From an uncultured Planctomycetaceae bacterium (GTDB lineage: Bacteria; Planctomycetota; Planctomycetia; Planctomycetales; Planctomycetaceae), in contig CAIXQV010000660.1 of assembly GCA_903921605.1 (NCBI GenBank), positions 1-11,402 of the forward strand: a stretch of DNA of 11,402 nt, in the 5' to 3' direction. Positions within the stretch are counted from its first letter, which is position 1, and every line of letters starts with the position of its first letter. The notes under the pieces were generated by a model. The model was given only the letters and a program-made list of their open reading frames with translations. It was not told the DNA's origin and searched no databases. The translations under genes were made by a program, and so were the position numbers. Positions 6,202 to 11,402 of the stretch are shown one piece after another.

Positions 6202-7352
6202 GTCAGCGAATCCCTTTGTCGTGGCTGCAGCTGAAACATGAGAAGATGAAGCTGTTTGCCGCCGTTGCCGGAGTTATGGTTTCGGTTGTCTTGATGTGGA
6301 TGCAACTGGGATTGATGAAAGCCCTGTTCGCCAGTGCCGTGGTTTTTCACGGTTCAATGAACGGCGAACTGGTGATCGTCCACAGCCAATACGAACATTT
6401 GCTGCACAGCAAGGTTTTCTCCAGTCGGCTGCTGTATCGTCTGCGAGGAAGTCCGGATGTCAGCGACGTGTTTTCAATTTACCTTGCTCCAGGGGAATGG
6501 AAGAATCCGTGGAACGGAGAAATGCGGTCGATTCAATGTTACGGAATTGAAACCGACAACGCGTCACTCAAACTGCCCGGCATCGAACAGCATCTGCAGC
6601 AACTTCGGAATACAGATGTGTTCCTGTACGATCGCATGGCGCGACCTCGCTTTGGTGACGTCGTGGGGGCCGTCGAAAGACGCGAACCCGTGGAACTGGA
6701 GCTTAATCGACGTCGCATGTCACTGGCCGGAGTTGTTGATCTGGGAGCTTCATTCGGCGTTGACGGCAATGTTCTCGTCAGTCATGCCAATTTCCTGAGA
6801 CTCTTCCCGGAACGGAAATCAGCCGAGATCGATGTTGGTGTCGTAAAGCTGTTGCCCGGAGTATCGGTTGTCTCTGCGCAGGAGCAGTTTCAAAAGGTGT
6901 TGGGGAAAGAAGTTCAGGTTTTGACCGTGGAACAGTTCAAAGAACTGGAACTGATTTACTGGCGATCCGCAACACCGATCGGAATCATCTTTACTGCGGG
7001 CACTGTCGTTGGATTCTTTATTGGCTTCATCGTCGTGTATCAGATCCTTTATACGGATGTCACGAATCATCTGCCGCAGTATGCCACGATGAAGGCGATG
7101 GGATTCTCTGACGGCTATCTTTACCAACTGGTTCTTGGGCAGTCCGTGCAACTGGCCACCATGGGATTTGTTCCGGGATCACTCATCGCGGCCGCCATGT
7201 ATGCCGGATTGCGCAAAGTTACTCAGTTGCCGTTATACATGGAGCCGATGCGAGGCGTCTTTCTGATCTTCGCAACGATTCTGATGTGTACTTTTTCCGG
7301 AATGCTGGCTGTTCGCAAACTGCGATCTGCGGACCCCGCAGACGTATTCTGA
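6198..7352 (+). CDS. devC: DevC-type ABC transporter permease
   Basis: This is the inner-membrane permease of the exporter, 384 residues, with MacB/FtsX-type topology. One N-terminal transmembrane helix (about 19-44) is followed by a large periplasmic domain (about 50-255) and three C-terminal helices (about 259-284, 311-337, 352-371). The diagnostic DevC stretch is clear: ELIYWRSATPIGIIF (251-265), then YTDVTNHLPQYATMKAMG (285-302), which is the cytoplasmic coupling segment contacting the ATPase. The length is usual for the family. The ATG overlaps the adaptor stop by four bases (ATGA). The next gene follows 20 bases after its stop. The gene family is sure, and the transported compound is unknown. 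Confidence 0.92.
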   Translation: MSQRIPLSWLQLKHEKMKLFAAVAGVMVSVVLMWMQLGLMKALFASAVVFHGSMNGELVIVHSQYEHLLHSKVFSSRLLYRLRGSPDVSDVFSIYLAPGEWKNPWNGEMRSIQCYGIETDNASLKLPGIEQHLQQLRNTDVFLYDRMARPRFGDVVGAVERREPVELELNRRRMSLAGVVDLGASFGVDGNVLVSHANFLRLFPERKSAEIDVGVVKLLPGVSVVSAQEQFQKVLGKEVQVLTVEQFKELELIYWRSATPIGIIFTAGTVVGFFIGFIVVYQILYTDVTNHLPQYATMKAMGFSDGYLYQLVLGQSVQLATMGFVPGSLIAAAMYAGLRKVTQLPLYMEPMRGVFLIFATILMCTFSGMLAVRKLRSADPADVF

Positions 7353-7372
7353 TCCGGAAAGTCGAGTGGTGT

Positions 7373-8143
7373 ATGAAAACCGATGATTCAAATGCCGTTA
7401 TCACTGGTTCAGGAATCAACTTTTCCTTTGGCCAGGGCGAGTTACGCAAGCAGATTCTGTTTGATGTGGAACTTGCCATTCAGCCGGGTGAAATCGTGCT
7501 CCTGACCGGACCCTCCGGATCCGGCAAAACGACGTTGTTAACGCTGATCGCAGGGTTGCGGAAACTGCAGGAAGGGCGACTGGATGTGCTGGGCCATTCG
7601 TTGCACAATGCTTCTCAAACTGATCTGCTGCAACTACGACGTAAGATTGGCTTCATTTTTCAGGCACACAATCTTCTACCGTACCTGACTGCCCTGCAGA
7701 ATGTGCAGGTGATGTTTGACCTGCAGCCAAATGTGACTGTCAAAGAGGGGCGTGAACGGGCCACTCGCATTCTGCAGCAGGTGGGTCTGGGAGAACGGAT
7801 GAATTATCATGTGTCGCGGCTGTCCGGCGGTCAAAAGCAACGTGTTGCGATTGCAAGAGCTTTGGTAGGGCGGCCGGAATTGGTTCTTGCGGACGAGCCC
7901 ACCGCAGCGCTGGATGGGACTTCGGGACGCGAAGTCGTCAATTTACTGCAAAGCCTTGCGCGAGAACAGAAGCGTCCCATTCTGATGGTGACGCATGATG
8001 TACGAGTTCTGGATATTGCCGATCGGATTATCGAGATGCAGGATGGCCACCTGACGGCCAGTTCTCGAGGATCTTCATCTGCGGAAAACCACCCTGCGAA
8101 AGGAGTTCAAAATGAGCCTGACATCGCCGCCGTTACCTTCTGA
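7373..8143 (+). CDS. devA: DevA-type ABC transporter ATP-binding subunit
   Basis: This is the cytoplasmic ATPase that powers the DevC permease, 256 residues. It shows Walker A GPSGSGKT (46-53), Q-loop FIFQAHNLL (94-102, Q97), signature LSGGQKQR (150-157), Walker B VLADEP (171-176, catalytic E175), the D-loop region TAALDG and the switch histidine MVTHD (H208). All catalytic residues are intact. The open frame extends upstream to an ATG at 7286 inside devC. I chose 7373 because it starts the conserved domain at normal distance, avoids a long overlap and has GAGTGG just before it. The C-terminal 25 or so residues after GHLTASS are a non-conserved tail. The last 32 bases also encode the start of the TetR gene in another frame, so the tail may be shaped by that overlap. 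Confidence 0.93.
   Translation: MKTDDSNAVITGSGINFSFGQGELRKQILFDVELAIQPGEIVLLTGPSGSGKTTLLTLIAGLRKLQEGRLDVLGHSLHNASQTDLLQLRRKIGFIFQAHNLLPYLTALQNVQVMFDLQPNVTVKEGRERATRILQQVGLGERMNYHVSRLSGGQKQRVAIARALVGRPELVLADEPTAALDGTSGREVVNLLQSLAREQKRPILMVTHDVRVLDIADRIIEMQDGHLTASSRGSSSAENHPAKGVQNEPDIAAVTF
8101..8105 (+). promoter_or_regulatory. Strong ribosome-binding site of tetR inside devA
   Basis: AGGAG is followed by six bases (TTCAAA) and the ATG at 8112. It is the best Shine-Dalgarno sequence in the operon and lies within devA coding sequence, so the regulator can be translated well and independently of the devA stop. Confidence 0.7.
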
Positions 8144-8747
8144 AGAACCTTTGAGTCGATCAGAACAGAAAAGGCGACAAATCCTGGACGCAGGGCGTGA
8201 GCTGTTTATGGCTCAGGGCTTTGCAGATACCAGCATGGATCAGGTCACTGCCAGATCCGGAGTCTCCAAGGCAACGGTTTACAATCACTTCCCCTCCAAA
8301 GAAAAGCTCTTTGAAGAGGCGGTGAGAACACGGGCCGAGGAAGTTTTTGCAGCATTGCCGGAGCTGGATGCAGATCACATTCATCCCGAGGAAATGTTGA
8401 CACAATATTTCCACGCGCTGTTGCAGATCCTGTTGTCAGAAGACGGCGCGTGTATGTGCTTTCTGCTGATGTCGGAGGGTCGCAGATTCCCCGACAATGC
8501 GCGACTGATCTACGAGACAGGCTTTGGTCGAGGTCTTCGGGAGATGGCGATCTATCTGACTCAACTGGATCAGAGGGGCATCCTTCGCATCCCGGATCCG
8601 CACTGGGCGGCCGCACGGCTTCTTGGACTTGTCATGCCACCGTTGCCCATGATGTGCGCTGGATTCCAGCCGCTTGAGATTCCGCCCGCTGAAGAAGTTC
8701 GGAAATCCGTTCGGTTGTTCCTGAGAGGAATGGACGCAGCAGCTTAA
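8112..8747 (+). CDS. TetR/AcrR-family transcriptional repressor of the exporter operon
   Basis: This is a DNA-binding regulator of 211 residues. The N-terminal domain is typical: RRQILDAGRELFMAQGF (21-37), then the helix-turn-helix TSMDQVTARSGVSKATVYNHF (40-60), followed by SKEKLFEEAV (62-71). The C-terminal half (about 75-210) is a divergent ligand-binding and dimerisation domain ending RLFLRGMDAAA. It starts 32 bases before the devA stop, in a different frame, with its own AGGAG. As last gene of the operon, and given two matching dyads over the operon promoter, it very probably represses its own operon and is released by a small molecule, likely a substrate or relative of it. The DNA-binding family is certain. 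The target site and ligand are inferred. Confidence 0.92.
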   Translation: MSLTSPPLPSEEPLSRSEQKRRQILDAGRELFMAQGFADTSMDQVTARSGVSKATVYNHFPSKEKLFEEAVRTRAEEVFAALPELDADHIHPEEMLTQYFHALLQILLSEDGACMCFLLMSEGRRFPDNARLIYETGFGRGLREMAIYLTQLDQRGILRIPDPHWAAARLLGLVMPPLPMMCAGFQPLEIPPAEEVRKSVRLFLRGMDAAA

Positions 8748-8770
8748 GCTCCTCTGAGGCGGCGTGTGGA

Positions 8771-8791
8771 CGCGATCCCGGGAATCTCGCG
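8771..8791. terminator. Short GC-rich hairpin in the convergent gap, possible two-way terminator
   Basis: CGCGA (8771-8775) pairs with TCGCG (8787-8791) around an 11-base loop that is itself nearly palindromic (TCCCGGGAATC). It lies in the 51-base gap between the tetR stop and the PilZ-gene stop, where termination for both strands is needed. No T-run follows on either side, so it is a weak candidate. Confidence 0.3.
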
Positions 8792-8798
8792 GCCCGGC

Positions 8799-9437
8799 TC
8801 AGAGTCTAACACCTGCAAGGCGATAGCCAGGTTCTTTGACCAGTTCACAACCGGTAAGAAATCTCTCGTCCTGACCGATCACCCAGCGAACGACACCGTC
8901 GATCCGATGTTCTTCTTCTTCCGTCCACCACACAAACTGCGCATCACACTCAACGGGAACTGCAGAGGCAACCTGCATACACATCCCGTCTCGTGAGTAG
9001 TTGATCACGACTGCTGGTTGAGACTTTGGGGCTCCGTCAATCCAGAGCATCTTGCCATGGATTCGGCAGGCATACCGGATGCATTCGCGTTCGCAACCGG
9101 GCAGCTTCAAAGCGATCTCGTTCGGAATTGGTTCCTGCAGCGCGATGCCGGCTTCTGTGCCTGTTCCTTCGGGATTGGCCCAATGAACAATGCCCGGGAT
9201 TGCGATTTCCGGCCCGCGTGAGGAAGAGCTGACGATAAAGGTCAGATGCTGTCCCACCGCCAGAGGTGACTGAGACAGAACATGGACATCAACTCCAACG
9301 GCACCAAGAATGGTCACCGTCTGCTGCCTGAGTCCGATGCTGACAATACCGACAGGCTTGGGGGCCACATGGCGGAGAACACTGGAACCGCCCAGTCGAA
9401 AGCGGCGATCAGTTCGAGTGTGTGGAGCGTCGATCAT
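8799..9437 (-). CDS. PilZ-domain protein, probable c-di-GMP receptor
   Basis: This is a 212-residue cytoplasmic protein whose C-terminal half is a PilZ domain, the common receptor for the second messenger c-di-GMP. The binding signature is complete: RxxxR as RYACR (R121, R125) and the D/NxSxxG motif as NYSRDG (N146, S148, G151). Beta strands with a GVVRW turn (181-185) and FLTGCEL (193-199) follow. The N-terminal half (about 10-105) repeats the general pattern. It has basic TDRRFR near residue 10, then a strand-rich segment, GIVHW (82-86) and TEAGIAL (94-100). It looks like a second, degenerate PilZ-like barrel without the full motif. The start at 9437 is supported by AAGGG eight bases upstream. 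No output domain or membrane segment is seen, so it probably acts by binding a partner. The process controlled (motility, matrix, envelope) cannot be told from its neighbours. Confidence 0.8.
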   Translation of the reverse strand: MIDAPHTRTDRRFRLGGSSVLRHVAPKPVGIVSIGLRQQTVTILGAVGVDVHVLSQSPLAVGQHLTFIVSSSSRGPEIAIPGIVHWANPEGTGTEAGIALQEPIPNEIALKLPGCERECIRYACRIHGKMLWIDGAPKSQPAVVINYSRDGMCMQVASAVPVECDAQFVWWTEEEEHRIDGVVRWVIGQDERFLTGCELVKEPGYRLAGVRL

Positions 9438-9547
9438 ACCTCAGGCCCTTCAGGAGACTGTTGTCAAAATGCAACATCCTGAGTCTCGAAGCGACGCTGA
9501 TAGTTCTTGCTTTCAATTGTGGCTGGTCGGACTGAATTCCTGAGACT

Positions 9548-9576
9548 CGCTGCACGGCAGTTCCGACCGTGCAGCG
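9548..9576 (-). terminator. 10-bp perfect hairpin downstream of the outer-membrane protein gene
   Basis: CGCTGCACGG (9548-9557) is the exact reverse complement of CCGTGCAGCG (9567-9576), with a 9-base loop. Read on the minus strand it starts 20 bases after the TAG of the gene ending at 9597. No U-tract follows, so it may be a Rho-assisted terminator, a 3'-end stabiliser or a processing site ahead of the PilZ gene. Confidence 0.5.
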
Positions 9577-9596
9577 CTACTGAGTTTCCAGCAGTT

Positions 9597-11330
9597 CTAG
9601 TAATTCCAGTTGACACCGACGCTGAGTGTATTCTGGAACAGGTTGCCACGCTCTGTCTGAATCTCCGGAAAGACATTCAGGAGCGGACTGGACTGATAGA
9701 GAATTGACTCGTTCGGATCAGCAATCTGTCCGACCCACAACCAGTTCCAGCCCAGATTCAGATTGGCCTCTTCCAGCAACTGGATATCTTTCAGCACCGG
9801 AACGGCCCCGAAGATCGGCAACTGAACATTCAATCCCTGCTCAAACAACGGGGACAAGTGCACCGTTGTGTCCTGATCCGCAAAGGCATTCTGCGATGGG
9901 CCCTGCGTTGTGTTCGTGTCGAACATCTGGGTTTCAAGATCGTTTCCGGTTACGGGGTCTGGTGTGACCTGAACCCCCATAAAGTTACCGATGTTGTCGC
10001 CGCTCAGATGTATCTTTTCTTCGTTGAACATAGCGGCAAGTCGGGTCGACCCCGTGAACCTGACGCCTTTGGTATCACCTAATTCATACTGGAAACCAAA
10101 CTCAGGGCCGGCCAGACTGCTGGTGACGTGACTGTTGATGAAGGATTTGACAATCAGGTGAGTTGAGTTCGTTCCTGTCAGAGCATTGAAGTCCGTTGTC
10201 CCTCCTTCACCCGGCGTATCCGGGATGATGGTCGTGTTGGTACCACCTCCCGTGCCGGAAATTACACCATCTCCAACAGGGAAGATTTTGGCATTGTCAG
10301 GAGAAGTGCCATCTCCCGTTCCGTAGGACAGCAGCGTTGATTCGCCATAGAAGGCGAATGTTTCGTCGACACGATAGTAGCGACCGCCGACGATTGGTCG
10401 CACAACAAGATTGCCGCGATCAATCGTGGGTGTGAAGGCCCAGTCAATTGATCCGCCGTAAGTATTTAGTTGATGTTGCAGGATAAACTGCAGATCGTAA
10501 GGAACGGTTGAACCGTTCAGTCCATTGCTCGGTGGGGATGGGTCACCCGAAAGAATCGGGATGCCATAGAGATTCAGCACAGTGCGATCAAGAACGTCGA
10601 ACGTGGTTCCGTAGATACCGTAGTTGTCCACATCAGTGGAGTCGAACACGACGCCTGGGGGAAGAATTTGGTTCTGAGTGATGTCATAATCATTAGTTCC
10701 TCCAGCGTTGAAGGCCACGCCACTGGTGTGACCACCGGAGGCCTGCATGTTCAAAGCCGTCAATGTATCCATACGCTGAGAAAGGGCGATCGCTCGGGCA
10801 TCGAATGTAGCTGTCTCTGCACCACTGAACTGAGCATTCAGCAACAGACCTGAACCATCTGCGTTTGTGAATCCGCTGGTCAGGCGCATCCCATCATTGT
10901 CAAGCTGTGGGATCATCGATCCCGAGGCGGCATTGAAGTAGTTGTAGTAGTCCATCCCATCTACAACTAAGGTCCCGGCCTCGCTGTTCTGTTGCAGATA
11001 GGTTTGAACTCCCTCAGCACCGACGAGGCCACCCATCTTCCGAGTGCGGGTTCGGGTGTAGTCGACTCCAAAGGTCCACTTGCGAGGACTATTGAATGGT
11101 CCGAAGCCGTTGTTGGAGTTGTTGAACCACAATCCGTCCGAGACATACGTCTGATCGAACAGCTTCTGATACGGCGACTGCGACGGGTACGGCATTTGAC
11201 CGCCCGGGTAAGCCCCCTGCGGCATCGGCTGCTGTGGACCTGGTGGGCCATACTGTGCCTGGACGCTGCGCCCGGCTGCCAGCATGAGTATGAAGGGCAC
11301 GAACGCCTTGAGTGAGTGCCGAATCCGCAT
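9597..11330 (-). CDS. Probable outer-membrane beta-barrel protein, BBP7-like (planctomycete type)
   Basis: This is an exported protein of 577 residues. It opens with a signal peptide (MRIRHSLKAFVPFILMLAAG, cleavage probably after SVQA, residue 25). A Pro/Gly/Gln-rich stretch follows (QYGPPGPQQPMPQGAYPGGQ). A long strand-rich region has alternating polar and hydrophobic residues and many Gly, Asn, Thr and Asp. It includes KWTFGVDYTRTRTRKMGG and GGRYYRVDETFAFYGES, and later EFGFQYELGDTKGVRFTGSTR. The last residues are TLSVGVNWNY, an aromatic C-terminus typical of outer-membrane barrels. The segment LNLGWNWLWVGQIADPNESI resembles the closing block of planctomycetal BBP7 proteins. This is recognition from memory and is the weakest part of the call. 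An in-frame ATG exists at 11363, but the start at 11330 has AAGGA seven bases before it and gives a proper signal peptide. The role may be porin-like or structural and is unknown. Confidence 0.7.
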   Translation of the reverse strand: MRIRHSLKAFVPFILMLAAGRSVQAQYGPPGPQQPMPQGAYPGGQMPYPSQSPYQKLFDQTYVSDGLWFNNSNNGFGPFNSPRKWTFGVDYTRTRTRKMGGLVGAEGVQTYLQQNSEAGTLVVDGMDYYNYFNAASGSMIPQLDNDGMRLTSGFTNADGSGLLLNAQFSGAETATFDARAIALSQRMDTLTALNMQASGGHTSGVAFNAGGTNDYDITQNQILPPGVVFDSTDVDNYGIYGTTFDVLDRTVLNLYGIPILSGDPSPPSNGLNGSTVPYDLQFILQHQLNTYGGSIDWAFTPTIDRGNLVVRPIVGGRYYRVDETFAFYGESTLLSYGTGDGTSPDNAKIFPVGDGVISGTGGGTNTTIIPDTPGEGGTTDFNALTGTNSTHLIVKSFINSHVTSSLAGPEFGFQYELGDTKGVRFTGSTRLAAMFNEEKIHLSGDNIGNFMGVQVTPDPVTGNDLETQMFDTNTTQGPSQNAFADQDTTVHLSPLFEQGLNVQLPIFGAVPVLKDIQLLEEANLNLGWNWLWVGQIADPNESILYQSSPLLNVFPEIQTERGNLFQNTLSVGVNWNY

Positions 11331-11337
11331 TGATCCA

Positions 11338-11342
11338 TCCTT
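11338..11342 (-). promoter_or_regulatory. Ribosome-binding site that fixes the outer-membrane protein start
   Basis: On the minus strand AAGGA is followed by seven bases (TGGATCA) and the ATG at 11330. This favours 11330 over the upstream in-frame ATG at 11363, which would place this site inside the coding region. Confidence 0.6.
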
Positions 11343-11371
11343 GGAGAAGCTGCAGTAAATCACTGCCTTCG

Positions 11372-11398
11372 CTGATGTTCTCCCGATTCCTGATGTTC
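11372..11398. repeat. Direct repeat CTGATGTTC, two copies 18 bp apart
   Basis: CTGATGTTC occurs at 11372-11380 and again at 11390-11398, separated by nine bases, 42 to 68 bases upstream of the outer-membrane protein start. On the gene's strand it reads GAACATCAG twice. It could be a tandem activator or repressor site. The right edge of the window cuts the region, so more copies may follow. Confidence 0.4.
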
Positions 11399-11402
11399 AG
11401 CT

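Noticed and set aside
7286..7372. Earlier in-frame start for the DevA-like protein
   Set aside because: It would overlap the devC gene by 67 bases and add a non-homologous N-terminus. The ATG at 7373 gives the normal domain start with a ribosome site.
8748..8760. CCTCTGAGG just after the tetR stop as a terminator
   Set aside because: Its arms are four bases with a one-base centre and cannot form a stable hairpin, and no T-run follows.
9433..9467. TTGACA (9467-9462, minus) with TATGAT (9438-9433, minus) as a promoter for the PilZ gene
   Set aside because: The spacing is 23 bases, and the TATGAT overlaps the start codon itself, so it cannot drive that gene.

Overview
The window most resembles a chromosomal segment of a planctomycete, probably order Planctomycetales. 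This is inferred from gene content and style: a secreted DUF11-repeat protein with a long Ala/Lys/Ser/Pro-rich linker, an outer-membrane beta-barrel protein resembling the planctomycetal BBP7 group, a DevBCA-type exporter with a TetR regulator, and single genes scattered on both strands. No phage, insertion sequence, CRISPR array, tRNA or rRNA was seen.

Layout. Positions 1-635 (minus) hold the N-terminal 211 residues of a family 2 glycosyltransferase that runs off the left edge. A 334-base divergent gap containing inverted and direct repeats separates it from a short RecQ-family helicase (970-2406, plus). That helicase stops exactly where the family's four-cysteine zinc module would begin. 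Facing it is a large secreted protein with four DUF11-like repeats (2528-4846, minus).

The centre of the window is a compact plus-strand operon (5095-8747): a periplasmic adaptor (DevB-like), a permease (DevC-like), an ATPase (DevA-like) and a TetR-family repressor. The first two genes overlap by ATGA. The tetR start lies 32 bases inside the ATPase gene and has its own strong ribosome-binding site. The promoter before the first gene (TTGAAC, 16 bases, TATGAT) is flanked and overlapped by two copies of the palindrome TGAAC-N-GTTCA centred 35 bases apart. The simplest reading is a self-contained, self-repressed export system in which TetR senses the exported compound or a relative of it and shuts off its own operon. 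No TolC-like outer-membrane channel is encoded here.

On the right, on the minus strand, lie a PilZ-domain protein (8799-9437) with the c-di-GMP-binding signature RxxxR...NxSxxG and a probable outer-membrane beta-barrel protein (9597-11330) with a signal peptide and an aromatic C-terminus. A perfect 10-bp hairpin lies between them.

The strongest leads are the twin operators over the devBCA-tetR promoter, the RecQ without a zinc domain, and the PilZ protein with a possible second, degenerate PilZ half. Nothing here is convincingly a wholly new system. The exporter's substrate and the roles of the two surface or secreted proteins are unknown.
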